This document shows positions 1 through 9,005 of a stretch of 64,000 bases of DNA, in pieces. This stretch comes from Mycolicibacterium austroafricanum (GTDB lineage Bacteria > Actinomycetota > Actinomycetes > Mycobacteriales > Mycobacteriaceae). The notes beneath the pieces are model-generated. The model saw only the letters and a program-made list of their open reading frames with translations, searched no databases and had not been told where the DNA came from. Position 1 is the stretch's first letter, and each line of letters opens with the position of its first letter. Made by a program: the position numbers and the translations under genes. The stretch is taken from assembly GCF_902705885.1 (NCBI RefSeq), contig NZ_CACSIP010000075.1:27604-91603 (forward strand). Direction: 5' to 3'.

Positions 1-82
1 GCGCGACCAGGCCGGCGAGCCGGCACGCCGCGAGGATGACGGTCAGTTGCAGAAAGAAGTGGATCGCGGTGTCGGCAGGCAT
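1..82 (-). CDS. N-terminus of a membrane protein, possibly cation:proton antiporter (partial)
   Basis: Only the first 27 codons lie in the window. An ATG at 82 follows the BrkB-family stop by 10 nt on the same strand, so the two are probably co-transcribed. The peptide starts MPADTAIHFFLQ and continues as a hydrophobic helix with Cys and Arg, resembling the first segment of CPA2-type (Kef-like) antiporters. The family guess rests on this short N-terminus alone. Confidence 0.4.
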   Translation of the reverse strand, partial: MPADTAIHFFLQLTVILAACRLAGLVA

Positions 83-92
83 CGGTGGGACC

Positions 93-899
93 TCACTTCT
101 CGCGAAGCAATTGGTCGAAGACCACCGTGGCCCGGAAGCCGCACAGCACCAGGATATGCAGGACGAACAGCCACAGCGCCAAGGCGGTGACGGCGCCGAT
201 GATCGGTAGCCCCCCGAACGGTGCCGACCACGGGATCGGGATCGCCAGGAACAGCACGAACCCCTGCAGAAAACCCGCCACGACGGCGCCCGTGCTGAAA
301 GCACCGGGCACCAGCGCCCGCCACCCGATTCGACCCGGTCCGATGACTCCGAACACCCCGAGCAGAGCCGTCGAGACGGTGAGCCAGACGATGTGGAACG
401 CGACCACCACGCCCCACACCAGCGACCATCCGCCGCGCACGAAAAGTGGACCGATGTACGGCGCCGACATCAGCACCGCCAGGACCAGAAACGGCGCCAC
501 CGCGGCGACGACGAGCAGGCCTGCCCGCCCCCGCCATCCGGTGAGTGTGTCACGCTCTGAGGACATTTGGACGAACGCGCGCCGCAGCCCTTCGCCGTGG
601 AGGCTCGCGGGGAACAGCACGACCAAGGCCTGCACCCACGACATCGACAACGCCACCGATGTCAGGGTTCGCAGTGCGGTGGGGGTGCCGTGCCCGTCGG
701 GCAGACCTTCGATCGCGGAGTCCATCGCGGCGGTGACGGTGTCGTGTCCGGCCAGCGCGCCCACCGCCCACAGCGACGCCAGCGCCAGCGGCACCAGACC
801 GATGACGCCGAAGTACGTCGCACCGGCAGCCCACAACGCAAGGTCACTGCCGGGGAACGTCTTTCGCACCCCCGACGCGAACTCACGGAACCTGCTCAC
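93..899 (-). CDS. YihY/BrkB-family inner membrane protein
   Basis: A 268-aa integral membrane protein with about six hydrophobic segments: residues 18-50, 85-100, 125-150, 158-185, 195-225 and 235-255. It has the BrkB/YihY pattern of an N-terminal membrane-entry region followed by long Gly/Ala/Val-rich helices. The GTG start at 899 has a purine-rich SD (GGGGAGA) a few bases upstream. The family was once linked to ribonuclease BN and virulence, but its molecular role is unsettled. The next gene, reading off the left edge, starts 10 nt after its stop. The divergent CDP-alcohol phosphatidyltransferase starts 45 nt away, so both promoters share a very short region. Confidence 0.8.
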   Translation of the reverse strand: MSRFREFASGVRKTFPGSDLALWAAGATYFGVIGLVPLALASLWAVGALAGHDTVTAAMDSAIEGLPDGHGTPTALRTLTSVALSMSWVQALVVLFPASLHGEGLRRAFVQMSSERDTLTGWRGRAGLLVVAAVAPFLVLAVLMSAPYIGPLFVRGGWSLVWGVVVAFHIVWLTVSTALLGVFGVIGPGRIGWRALVPGAFSTGAVVAGFLQGFVLFLAIPIPWSAPFGGLPIIGAVTALALWLFVLHILVLCGFRATVVFDQLLREK

Positions 900-944
900 C
901 GGATCTCCCCTACACGCGGGTGGTTGCGCTGGCAGGCTGAGGTC

Positions 945-1634
945 ATGACGTCGGACAACTCCGAGCAGCGCGGCGCAGACGACTCGGCCTGGTCAGAGCT
1001 GCACGGTGGCGTTCGGCCGTCGCCGGTGGTCCGGGGCTGGTTGCGGATGGTGCGCGCGCTCGCAGCCGGTCCGGTCACCCGCATCCCCCCGGATGTCCTG
1101 TCCGCAGCCGGTGTACTCACCCTGGTGACGGCCTGGGCCGCGGTCGCCGGTCCCGGCTGGCCCCTGCTGGTGGTGCCGCTGGTGCTCGCCGCGGGCGTGC
1201 TCGACGGGCTGGACGGTGCGGTCGCGTTGCGCACCGGACGAGCCCGTCCACTCGGGGCGGTGGTGGACTCGGTCGCCGACCGCATCGGAGATCTGCTGCT
1301 GGGGGCGATTCTGTACGCCCTGGGCGCCCCGCCGGCAGCAGTGCTGGCGGCGGTCACGCTGGTGCTGCTGCTGGAGTACCTCCGTGCGCGGGCACAGGCG
1401 GTGGGCATGCCCGGCGTCGGTGCCGTCACCGTCGCCGAGCGTCCGACACGGCTGATCGTCGTCGCGCTGGCAGCCGGTGGGACCGCGGTGTTCCCGGCCG
1501 GCGTGCCCCCGACGGGGTGGAACTGGGCAGCTGTCTTCACGAGCGCGTGGATCGTCGTCGGAGTAGTCGGAATGGCGCAGTTGCTCCGCGGCGTCCGTCG
1601 GTCGATGCCGCCGACGTTTCGCCGGGACCGATGA
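945..1634 (+). CDS. CDP-alcohol phosphatidyltransferase-family membrane protein
   Basis: A 229-aa protein whose CDP-alcohol phosphotransferase signature has correct spacing: Asp87, Asp90-Gly91, then Gly104, Asp108 and Asp112. These four Asp residues normally hold the two metal ions and the CDP-alcohol. The Arg that follows Ala in the usual AR pair is Leu95 here. Hydrophobic helices flank the motif (about 50-85, 115-140, 150-175, 185-205), as in PgsA/CdsA-like enzymes of phospholipid synthesis. The ATG at 945 is preceded by GGCTGAGGTC. The 3' end overlaps the convergent crtI-like gene by 98 bp. The lipid made cannot be told from sequence; it could be a phosphatidyl-alcohol or an inositol-type head group. 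Confidence 0.8.
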   Translation: MTSDNSEQRGADDSAWSELHGGVRPSPVVRGWLRMVRALAAGPVTRIPPDVLSAAGVLTLVTAWAAVAGPGWPLLVVPLVLAAGVLDGLDGAVALRTGRARPLGAVVDSVADRIGDLLLGAILYALGAPPAAVLAAVTLVLLLEYLRARAQAVGMPGVGAVTVAERPTRLIVVALAAGGTAVFPAGVPPTGWNWAAVFTSAWIVVGVVGMAQLLRGVRRSMPPTFRRDR

Positions 1635-3084
1635 GATCAGCGACGATCTCGGCCGACATCAGGACCAGCGGGATGCCACCGCCGGGATGCGCCGAACCCC
1701 CGACCAGGAACAGACCGGGCAGCGGGCTGCGATTGGCGGGGCGGCGCAGCGCCGCCCTGGGCCCGTGTGAGGCGGTGCCGTAGATGGCCCCGCCCGGAGC
1801 GCCGGCGCGGCGTTCCAGGTCAGCCGGTGTGATCAGCTCGGTGAACCGGATGCGTGATCGGACGTCGGCCCCGCGGTTGGCCAGCACTCCCAGCACATGA
1901 TCGGCGTAGCGCTCGCGCAGCCCGGGGGCGTCCCAGTCGACACCGTGGCCGGGGTCGTGTGCCGGTGCATTGACCAGCACGAACCATCCTTCCGAGTCCT
2001 CGTCCGGGCGCAGCGCCGGGTCGTCAGGTGCGTGCACGTACACGGTCGGGTCGAAGACCGGGCGCGGCTGCTCGCCGAAGATCGAGTCGAACTCCGCGTC
2101 GTAGTCGCCCGGGAAGTACACCCGATGGGCTGGGCCCGGTACCCGCCCCGACAGACCGAGGAGGATGGCGAACCCGGCCATCGAACGGGGCCGGCGGCGC
2201 AGCCGTCGCACCGACCGGGCGCTTCCGGACGGCAGCAGCTGCCCGTAGAGCGCGCCGGCGTCGGCGTTGCTGACGACCACGTCGGCCGAGAGCTCCCGCC
2301 CGCCGGCGCGCACCCCGCTCGCCCGGCCGCCCGATACCAGCACGGCGTCGACCCTGGTGTCCGTTCGGATCTCGACGCCGAGTTCACGACACCGGGTCGC
2401 GAGGGCGTCGACGATGCACCGCAGCCCGCCGGGTACGTACCACGCGCCGAACTCCTGCTCGACGAACGACGACACCGCGAGCACTGCCGGCGTGCGGCGC
2501 GGGTCGGATCCCGAATACGTCGCGTAGCGGTTGAGCCACATCCGCAGCCGAGGGTCCGGCAGTGCCCGGCGTCCGAGACCGTCGATGGTCCGCCACGGCG
2601 CCACCGCCTTGAGGTCTGCCGGACGGGTGCTCATCCGAGCCAACGCCCCCAGCGAAACCGGTTGCCGTAGAACGGGGTCACCGACGAGGTCCCACAGCCG
2701 GCGGGACTCTTCGTGCAGACGTCGCCACGACTCGCCCGCCCCGCGCCCCAGGGCCTCGTCGATCGCCGCCGGCACTCCCGCCGGATCGTGCGGCAGCGTC
2801 ATCTCGGTGCCGTCGGCGAAGCGGTAGGCGCAGGCCGGGTCGACTCGTGACAGCGCCAGGTCAGCCGGGCCCCCCGTGTCGGTGAACAGGTCGGTCAGCA
2901 CGTCGGGCATGGTCAACAGCGACGGTCCGGTGTCGAACGCGAAGCCGTCGCGCTCGACGATGCCGAGCTTGCCCCCCACCGCCGGCGCTGCCTCCAGCAC
3001 CGTCACCTGGTGACCGAGCGCAGCCAGGCGGGCCGCCGCGGCGAGTCCGCCCAGCCCCGCCCCGATCACCAGAACCCCGCTCAC
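1537..3084 (-). CDS. CrtI/CrtD-like FAD-dependent carotenoid desaturase
   Basis: A 515-aa phytoene-desaturase-family flavoprotein. The N-terminus has the Rossmann FAD motif (VLVIGAGLGGLAAAARL, residues 4-20), then the family motif around GGKLG and DTGPSLLTMP. The C-terminus has the second FAD-contact motif GLFLVGGSAHPGGGIP. The GTG start at 3084 overlaps the stop of the upstream glycosyltransferase as GTGA, so translation is coupled. Because the neighbours are a CruF-like hydratase and a glycosyltransferase, a CrtD-like 3',4'-desaturase is as plausible as phytoene desaturase. No crtE or crtB is in view. The last 98 bp overlap the convergent CDP-alcohol gene. Confidence 0.85.
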   Translation of the reverse strand: MSGVLVIGAGLGGLAAAARLAALGHQVTVLEAAPAVGGKLGIVERDGFAFDTGPSLLTMPDVLTDLFTDTGGPADLALSRVDPACAYRFADGTEMTLPHDPAGVPAAIDEALGRGAGESWRRLHEESRRLWDLVGDPVLRQPVSLGALARMSTRPADLKAVAPWRTIDGLGRRALPDPRLRMWLNRYATYSGSDPRRTPAVLAVSSFVEQEFGAWYVPGGLRCIVDALATRCRELGVEIRTDTRVDAVLVSGGRASGVRAGGRELSADVVVSNADAGALYGQLLPSGSARSVRRLRRRPRSMAGFAILLGLSGRVPGPAHRVYFPGDYDAEFDSIFGEQPRPVFDPTVYVHAPDDPALRPDEDSEGWFVLVNAPAHDPGHGVDWDAPGLRERYADHVLGVLANRGADVRSRIRFTELITPADLERRAGAPGGAIYGTASHGPRAALRRPANRSPLPGLFLVGGSAHPGGGIPLVLMSAEIVADLIGPGETSAASTDGRRGATAPFRLLRRRSTRS

Positions 3085-4220
3085 AGTGCCCGCCCCTTCC
3101 AGCGCAACGTGCCGCGCACGCGACCGATCCACGACGATGCGAGCAGCACCAACAACGTCACGATCGACAACGGATGCGCGGCGGCATCCAGGATGGCGGT
3201 TCCTTCAGTCGGGCTGCACCACCGCCTCGCCGACACCCGTCCGGCTACGCCGGCCGCGTACCCGAGGGCTCCGGTCGGCGAGCCCGTGACCGCCGCGACG
3301 GCAGGCAGCACATAGATCACCGACAGCGCAGCACCGACGGCGACGGCGCCGGCCGGCGAGCCGAACGCCGCCCACAGCGACTTGCGGTATCCCTCGCTCA
3401 GCTCGGCTCCGGTGTCGTACATGCGACACGTCGCCAGCGCCGAACCGTCGGCGACCCCGGTGCGCCCACCTGCCGCCCGGACCGCCCGGGCCAAGCTGAT
3501 GTCGTCGAGCACCTCGCCTGAGACCGCCTGCCAGCCGCCGGCACGCTCCAGCGCAGCACGGTCGACCAACATGAACTGCCCGTTGGCCACCGCCATCGAC
3601 GGCCGCCCGGACCGTTCGGCGATCGCCAGCGGCAGCGTCGTGAGCCAGGACCAGGCCAGTAGCGGCTGCACCAGGCGGCCCAGCGCCCCCGAGGCAATCT
3701 GCCGTGGCCAGGCACTGACCAGTGCCAGCGCTTCGGGACCCCGCAGAAGCGACGCGGCAGCGGCGACCGCGTCCGGCGCCAACACCACGTCGGAATCGGT
3801 GAACACCAGGATCTCGCCCCGCGCCGCGGCCGTGAGCTGTGCGCAGGCGTGCGGCTTGCCCAACCACCCCGGTGGCGGTGCGGTGCCGGTCAGCACGGTC
3901 AACCTGGGGTCGCCGGCGGCGACGTCGCGCACCACGTCCGCGGTGCCGTCGCTGGAACCGTCATCGAGAATTAAGATCTCGACGTCGGCGAGGCCGCGCT
4001 GGCCCAGCAGGGACCGGACGGTGGGGCCGATGCGGTGCGCTTCGTCGCGTGCCGGTACCAGCACAGACACCGCGCGATTGACCTGCGACGGCACGGCCGG
4101 CGGACGCCGCAACATGCGCAGATTGAGCACCGCGTGGGCCGCTCCCAGGCACGAGAACGCGGATCCGGTGGCAACGACGACGCGTACGATTTTGTTCGAG
4201 CGCGCATCGGGCACCTGCAA
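3081..4220 (-). CDS. Family 2 glycosyltransferase, probable carotenoid glycosyltransferase (CruG-like)
   Basis: A 379-aa membrane-bound GT-A enzyme. It begins with a hydrophobic segment, then has the nucleotide-sugar core: VSVLVPARDEAHRI, LDDGSSDGT, and the metal-binding FTDSDVVL. A Q-x-x-RW-type acceptor region is only loosely kept, and two or three helices close the protein (about 290-320 and 350-370). It is coupled by a 4-nt overlap to the CrtI-like gene and lies divergent from the CruF-like hydratase. Its likely task is therefore to glycosylate the 1'- or 2'-hydroxyl of a carotenoid; this is inference from context. The start is uncertain: TTG at 4220 is the longest, with an in-frame GTG two codons later. 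Confidence 0.75.
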   Translation of the reverse strand: MQVPDARSNKIVRVVVATGSAFSCLGAAHAVLNLRMLRRPPAVPSQVNRAVSVLVPARDEAHRIGPTVRSLLGQRGLADVEILILDDGSSDGTADVVRDVAAGDPRLTVLTGTAPPPGWLGKPHACAQLTAAARGEILVFTDSDVVLAPDAVAAAASLLRGPEALALVSAWPRQIASGALGRLVQPLLAWSWLTTLPLAIAERSGRPSMAVANGQFMLVDRAALERAGGWQAVSGEVLDDISLARAVRAAGGRTGVADGSALATCRMYDTGAELSEGYRKSLWAAFGSPAGAVAVGAALSVIYVLPAVAAVTGSPTGALGYAAGVAGRVSARRWCSPTEGTAILDAAAHPLSIVTLLVLLASSWIGRVRGTLRWKGRAL

Positions 4221-4301
4221 ACTCTACGCAGTTTCGCGATGCCGCAACGCTGGCGGGCATGTCCGCGCCGGCTTCGACGTCGTGACTGTGGAGGTCTGCC
4301 C
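4221..4301. promoter_or_regulatory. Divergent promoter region of the carotenoid cluster
   Basis: This 81-bp gap separates the glycosyltransferase/crtI operon from the cruF/crtU operon. Expression of both arms must start here or inside the first codons. I see no clear hexamers or strong palindrome, only the GGAGGT Shine-Dalgarno of the cruF-like gene at 4290-4295. Confidence 0.4.
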
Positions 4302-5105
4302 GTGGCGGTTGCGGTGCCGATCGCGCCGACGCGTTCCCGTCATGCGGTGTGGGGGCTGGTCGCGGCGGCCATCGCGGTGCAGATCCTGTACCCGCTGATG
4401 CCCGAGGCGTGGCGCACCCCGGTCACCGTGACCAGCGTCGTGGTGTTCTGCCTGGCCTCACTCGCCGACATCGGCCGGGTGCACGGCGCCAGGGGCGTGC
4501 TGTCCCTGATCGCGGCAGCCGGGGTGGGAGGGCTGCTCGCCGAGTCGATCGGCGTCGCGACCGGGTGGCCTTTCGGGCAGTACAGCTACACCGGCACCCT
4601 GGGTCCAGAACTGGTCGGTGTGCCCGTCGTCGTGCCGATGGCCTGGGTGATGATGGCGTGGCCGGCGCTGGTCGTGGGGCGAACTCTGGCCCGGCATGGA
4701 CTGGCCGTGGTGCTGGTGGGCGCGTTCGCGCTGACCGCGTGGGACGTGTTCCTGGACCCGCAGATGGTCGGCGCCGGCCATTGGACCTGGTCTGATCCGC
4801 AGGATGGACTCCCCCTGGTACCGGGTATCCCGCTGTCCAACTACGCCGGATGGCTGTTGGTCTCCACGGTGGTGATGTCGCTTCTCCACTGGGTGCTTCC
4901 GCGACAGGCCGAACCGTCGTGGCCCGCGGCGGCGCTGTATCTGTGGGTCTATTTCTCGTCGGTGCTCGGGCATGCGGCGTTCTTCGGACTGCCCGGATCC
5001 GCGGTGACCGGGGGTGTGCTGATGGGGGCAGTCGCCGTGCCGTTCGCCATCTCCCTGGCGCGGTTCGCCCGCCGCCGCGAGCCGATGATCGAGGACACGA
5101 CGTGA
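4302..5105 (+). CDS. cruF: Carotenoid biosynthesis membrane protein, CruF-like hydratase
   Basis: A 267-aa polytopic protein of the carotenoid biosynthesis (DUF422) family, which includes CruF, the 1',2'-hydratase of gamma-carotene-type pigments. Helices run throughout. Family-like acidic and aromatic patches include WPFGQYSYTG, DVFLDPQMV and HWTW. The GTG start at 4302 was chosen because GGAGGT lies 6 nt upstream and the longer reading frame before it is not protein-like. The stop overlaps the crtU-like start as GTGA. With the neighbouring glycosyltransferase, this suggests hydration of the linear psi-end followed by sugar addition. Confidence 0.75.
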   Translation: MAVAVPIAPTRSRHAVWGLVAAAIAVQILYPLMPEAWRTPVTVTSVVVFCLASLADIGRVHGARGVLSLIAAAGVGGLLAESIGVATGWPFGQYSYTGTLGPELVGVPVVVPMAWVMMAWPALVVGRTLARHGLAVVLVGAFALTAWDVFLDPQMVGAGHWTWSDPQDGLPLVPGIPLSNYAGWLLVSTVVMSLLHWVLPRQAEPSWPAAALYLWVYFSSVLGHAAFFGLPGSAVTGGVLMGAVAVPFAISLARFARRREPMIEDTT

Positions 5106-6652
5106 CCGATGCGATGACCAGTCGAGCAGCACCGCTGCGGATGCGACCGCGGCGTCTGGTGACCCCGGATCCGTTGCTGGCCCACCACGCGCCGCCCGGC
5201 AGCGAGGCCGTCGTCGTCGGTGGCGGGATCGCGGGGGTGTCCGCGGCGGTCGTGCTGGCCGAACGTGGCGTTGCGGTGACGCTTCTTGAGGGCGCCCGCT
5301 ACCTCGGCGGTCGACTGGGCGCCTGGCCCGAGCGCCTCCCCGGCGGCGACGAACAGATGGTCGAGCACGGGTTTCACGCGTTCTTCCGGCACTACTACAC
5401 CTGGCGTGCCATCCTTCGGCGCGCCGACCCGGAGTTGGCGTTTCTCACGCCGGTGAAGAGCTACCCGGTGATCTCGGCGAGTTGGCCTGCTGAAGACCTG
5501 TCCGGGCTGCCTGCCGCACCCCCGCTCAACCTGCTGGCACTCGCACTGCGCTCCAAGAGCCTGACGCGGCGAGAACTCGCCGCGGCCAACGCCGACACCG
5601 GCCGCGCCCTGCTCGCCTACGACCGCGCCGCCACCTACGCCGAGTTCGACGACATGGACGCCGCCACCTTCCTCGATCAGTTCGGGATGACAGAACGCAG
5701 CCGCAGCATGTTGTTCGAGGCGTTCGCACGATCGTTCTTCTGCAATCAGGCGGAGCTGTCCGCTGCCGAGTTGGTGGCGATGTTCCACTACTACTTTCTC
5801 GGCAACCCCGAGGGCATCGGATTCGACGTCCCCGCCACCGACTACGCCACCGCGGTCTGGAACCCGTTGCGGCGCCACCTGGAACGGCACGGTGCCGACG
5901 TGCGCACCGGGGTTCGGGTCAGCTCCGTCGAACCGGACGGCCAGAGCTGGCGGGTCCACGCCGGCGGAGAAGCACTGACCACACGCCACCTCGTGGTGGC
6001 TCTCGACCCGGGCGCACTGCGAACCGTGGTTGCCGCCTCCGCTCTGTCAGGCGTGGCGCCACAGTTGGTTCGTCAATGCGAAAACCTGCGGGTGGCACCG
6101 CCATTCGCGGTCAGCAGAATCTGGTTCGACCGCGATGTCGCTGCCGCGCGCGCCCCGTTCAGCGCGGTCAGCGGACAGCCGAATCTCGACTCGATCGCCG
6201 TGTACTCCAGGTTCGAGGAACCGAGTGTCCGGTGGGCCGGCGTCACGGGCGGGTCGATCGTCGAACTGCACTCGTACTCGTGCCGCCTTGACGATGCGAC
6301 GGAAGCCGCGCGTGCGCTGCGCCACGAACTCGCCACGCTGTGGCCCGAGACGGCCGACGCAACCGTCCTGCACACCTACGACCAACTCGAGGCGACCGCG
6401 CCCGCGTTCCCGCCGGGTTCGGCTGGGACACGGCCCGGGATTCGCACCGACGCACGCGGACTCCGAGTCGCCGGCGACTTCGTCGAAATGCCCTATCTCA
6501 GCGGGCTCATGGAACGATCTGCGATGTCGGGCGTGCTCGCCGCCAACGATGTCCTGGCCGAACTGGGTGTCACAGCCGAGCCCATTCTCGGTGTGCCGCA
6601 ACGGGGTCTGCTGGCAGGGGTGCCGCGGTTCGGCAAGGCGAAGTCCGGCTGA
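5102..6652 (+). CDS. crtU: CrtU-like carotene ring desaturase/methyltransferase (isorenieratene/chlorobactene type)
   Basis: A 516-aa FAD protein. The dinucleotide-binding motif is AVVVGGGIAGVSAAVVLAERG-like (residues 36-56), followed by the diagnostic block MVEHGFHAFFRHYYT at 86-100, typical of CrtU. CrtU turns a beta-ionone ring into the aromatic phi-ring with a methyl shift. A conserved C-terminal FAD contact (LRVAGDFVEMPYLSGLMERS) ends the fold. GTG at 5102 overlaps the CruF-like stop. With one cyclised end and one hydrated, glycosylated end, the predicted pigment is of the OH-chlorobactene glucoside type. Only 2 nt separate its stop from the convergent DedA gene. Confidence 0.8.
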   Translation: MTDAMTSRAAPLRMRPRRLVTPDPLLAHHAPPGSEAVVVGGGIAGVSAAVVLAERGVAVTLLEGARYLGGRLGAWPERLPGGDEQMVEHGFHAFFRHYYTWRAILRRADPELAFLTPVKSYPVISASWPAEDLSGLPAAPPLNLLALALRSKSLTRRELAAANADTGRALLAYDRAATYAEFDDMDAATFLDQFGMTERSRSMLFEAFARSFFCNQAELSAAELVAMFHYYFLGNPEGIGFDVPATDYATAVWNPLRRHLERHGADVRTGVRVSSVEPDGQSWRVHAGGEALTTRHLVVALDPGALRTVVAASALSGVAPQLVRQCENLRVAPPFAVSRIWFDRDVAAARAPFSAVSGQPNLDSIAVYSRFEEPSVRWAGVTGGSIVELHSYSCRLDDATEAARALRHELATLWPETADATVLHTYDQLEATAPAFPPGSAGTRPGIRTDARGLRVAGDFVEMPYLSGLMERSAMSGVLAANDVLAELGVTAEPILGVPQRGLLAGVPRFGKAKSG

Positions 6653-6654
6653 GG

Positions 6655-7299
6655 CTAACGCGTTTCGTAGGCCGGCCGGTTGCGCCGCAGTCGTGACACG
6701 ACGAACCAGAGCGTGGAGACGACGACGGCGACCACGATGACGTATTGCAGCACGGCCGTATAGGGCTCGACACGATGCCAGTTGGCGCCCAGCAGGTAAC
6801 CGGCCCCGATGAGCGCGCTGTTCCAGATCAGGCTGCCCAATGCCGTGAGCATCGTGAATACACCCAGGGGCATGCGCTCGGAACCCGCCGGGATCGAGAT
6901 GAAGCTGCGGAACAGCGGCAACATCCTGCCGAAGAACACGGCCTTGGTTCCGTGGCGCGCGAACCACGCAGTGGTCTTGTCGATGTCCTCGACATCCACG
7001 AGGGGAACTTTCATCGCGAGTTTCCGCATGCGTTCGTGGCCGAGGCGCGCACCCAGCCAGTAGAGCACCCAGGCCCCGAGCACCGACGCCACGGTGGTGC
7101 AGCCGACCGCCTCGATCAGCGACAGTTCACCCAGCCGCGCAGCGAACCCGGCCATCGGGAGGACCACTTCACTGGGGATGGGCGGAAACAAGGTCTCGAT
7201 GAAGATGGCCAGGCCCGCACCCAGGCCCCCGAGGCGCTCCATGAGAACAACCGCCCATTCGGCGATGCCGTCCAGATCGGTGGCAGAGTGCGTCTCCAA
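6655..7299 (-). CDS. DedA-family membrane protein
   Basis: A 214-aa DedA/SNARE-associated-type protein. The family core is visible: IETLFPPIPSEVVLPMAGF near the N-terminus, then the Gly-rich re-entrant region, and GRMLPLFRSFISIPAG with its membrane-embedded Arg residues. DedA proteins act in lipid-carrier flipping and membrane homeostasis. I chose the TTG at 7299 because AGGCAGG lies just upstream and the 24-codon extension to a GTG at 7371 looks non-coding. The gene may be co-transcribed with the acyltransferase upstream. A link to the carotenoid genes is only positional. Confidence 0.75.
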   Translation of the reverse strand: METHSATDLDGIAEWAVVLMERLGGLGAGLAIFIETLFPPIPSEVVLPMAGFAARLGELSLIEAVGCTTVASVLGAWVLYWLGARLGHERMRKLAMKVPLVDVEDIDKTTAWFARHGTKAVFFGRMLPLFRSFISIPAGSERMPLGVFTMLTALGSLIWNSALIGAGYLLGANWHRVEPYTAVLQYVIVVAVVVSTLWFVVSRLRRNRPAYETR

Positions 7300-7385
7300 G
7301 AACCTGCCTTTCCCAACGGGGACCGGTGATGACCCCAATCGGGTTCGGGTTGCCGCAGCAGCCACCGACACAAACGTGATTTCGG

Positions 7386-8537
7386 TTACGTCTCGGCGTC
7401 GCGGCTCTGCCGGCGGGCGGCGGCCTCAACGCGGGCGAACACCGGGACCAGCGCGGCCAGCACCGCCAGCGGCCCGACGAGCCACAACCAGCGCTGCGAC
7501 CACCACGCAGCGGTCGGCTCGGCCGGCAACGTGGCGCCCACCCGCTCGTAGGCCCACAGCACCGCCAGGAAAGCGGTCATGTGCCAGACGAACACTGTCA
7601 TCGCGACGGCGTTGACAGCCACCACCGGCTTCCACCACGACTGTCGGTGCAGGAGTTTGTCGGCCGCCGGCGCAACGAGGATCAGCAGCCCCAGCTGGAA
7701 CACCGCCAACGCCGCGATGGTGGCGTTGGTCGGGAACAGGTTCGATTCTGCGGCCCCCACCGTGGCCACCATCGACCGCGGAAAGCCCGCGGTCACCAAC
7801 CCGACCAACGCGGCCAGTCCTGCCACGGCGACGGCCGACCTGACGATGAGCGGGCGACGGCCGAGTCGCTCTCCGCGCCACACGTAACCGAGCTGGTGAC
7901 AGAACACCCACACCAGCGCCGCGGTCACCCAGCCCACCCAGCCCGTCCCCGCGCCGCGCTGCAGCACAGTGCCGGCGACGATCAGCCCCACCAGCGCGGC
8001 CAGTGCCGCCGCTCCTGCGCGGGCGTGCAGCGCAGCGGTGACCGGCACCAGCACGATCAACACCGTGTAGACGCCGACGAACCACAGAGGGATGAGATAG
8101 CCGGGGAACCACTGCCACATCCACCGGTGCTCGCCCGGCAGTGCCGCTGCAGCGGTCTCGCCGATCAGCCAGCTGGCTGCCCAGACAGCGGTGGGCCAGA
8201 GGATCCGGCGCAGCCGGTCGCCGACGAACTTCCCGGCCGACACCCCGAGGGCACGGGCCCGCTCGAAGGCCGCCAGGTTGGCGTAACCACCGACCACGAA
8301 GAACAGCGGCATGACCTGCAGCACCCAGGTCGCCGCCCAGGCACCGGGAACCACATGAATCGGGTTGGCCATCACCAGGGTGCCGTCAGCGGTCCGGTGG
8401 GTCACGGACAGTGTCCAGTGCCACAGCACGACCACCACGATGCACAGCGCACGGGCGGCGTCGACCACCCGGTCACGCGATTCTGGAGTCGCGGCCGCGA
8501 GCCGGTCGAGCCTGGCTGCAGTGTTCCGCCACCACAC
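7386..8537 (-). CDS. Acyltransferase-3 family membrane protein
   Basis: A 383-aa protein with about ten hydrophobic segments and the acyltransferase-3 signature: an N-terminal DAARALCIVVVVLWHW helix carrying the conserved His, then Arg/Trp-rich loops. Family members (OafA/NodX-like) O-acylate sugars, glycolipids or antibiotics at the membrane. Since the cluster also encodes a carotenoid glycosyltransferase, acylation of a carotenoid glucoside is an attractive but unproven role; a cell-wall glycan is the alternative. The start is GTG at 8537. Same strand as the downstream DedA gene. Confidence 0.75.
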   Translation of the reverse strand: MWWRNTAARLDRLAAATPESRDRVVDAARALCIVVVVLWHWTLSVTHRTADGTLVMANPIHVVPGAWAATWVLQVMPLFFVVGGYANLAAFERARALGVSAGKFVGDRLRRILWPTAVWAASWLIGETAAAALPGEHRWMWQWFPGYLIPLWFVGVYTVLIVLVPVTAALHARAGAAALAALVGLIVAGTVLQRGAGTGWVGWVTAALVWVFCHQLGYVWRGERLGRRPLIVRSAVAVAGLAALVGLVTAGFPRSMVATVGAAESNLFPTNATIAALAVFQLGLLILVAPAADKLLHRQSWWKPVVAVNAVAMTVFVWHMTAFLAVLWAYERVGATLPAEPTAAWWSQRWLWLVGPLAVLAALVPVFARVEAAARRQSRDAET

Positions 8538-8659
8538 CGGCGCCTCCGTCCGTCATCACCTCGCAGCGACGACGGTACTTCAGGAGGGTTCGCAGCCCGA
8601 TCCGCAGAAAAGCGTGAGGGCGCCCGCAGATGCGGACGCCCTCGCGTCACGACAGTCGC

Positions 8660-8893
8660 TCAGTTGCGCACCGACGTGTCCACCTGCGGCACCTTCACCG
8701 ACGGAAAGATCTTGTCCCGCCAGGGGTTGTTGCGGTGATCACGGTCGTACCCGTACCCCCAGTCAATGCCTGCGCCGCCGTCGCGTCCAGTGAAACCGGA
8801 CCCATTGCCATCAGCCTGCGCAGGGCCGGCAACACCGATCACGGCTGCCATCATCGCGCCGGCGACCGTGCCTACCAATCCGATCTTCTTCAT
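8660..8893 (-). CDS. Small secreted protein
   Basis: A 77-aa protein with a clear Sec signal peptide: MKK, then a hydrophobic core and an AQA-like cleavage region (GVAGPAQADG, residues 20-29). The mature part is about 50 aa, rich in Gly, Asp and Arg, ending in KIFPSVKVPQVDTSVRN. A strong purine SD (AGAGGGAAGAGG) lies before ATG 8893. No enzyme motif or Cys is present. Small secreted proteins of this build are common in mycobacteria, but I cannot assign a function. Confidence 0.65.
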   Translation of the reverse strand: MKKIGLVGTVAGAMMAAVIGVAGPAQADGNGSGFTGRDGGAGIDWGYGYDRDHRNNPWRDKIFPSVKVPQVDTSVRN

Positions 8894-9005
8894 CGCGCTC
8901 GCCTCTTCCCTCTCTACAGTTCCGTCGACGGGCGGAACTGCTCCTGCAAACAGGAGAGGCGGGCGATTGATTCCATCGCTCAACGGATTTCGACAACAGA
9001 TGGAT

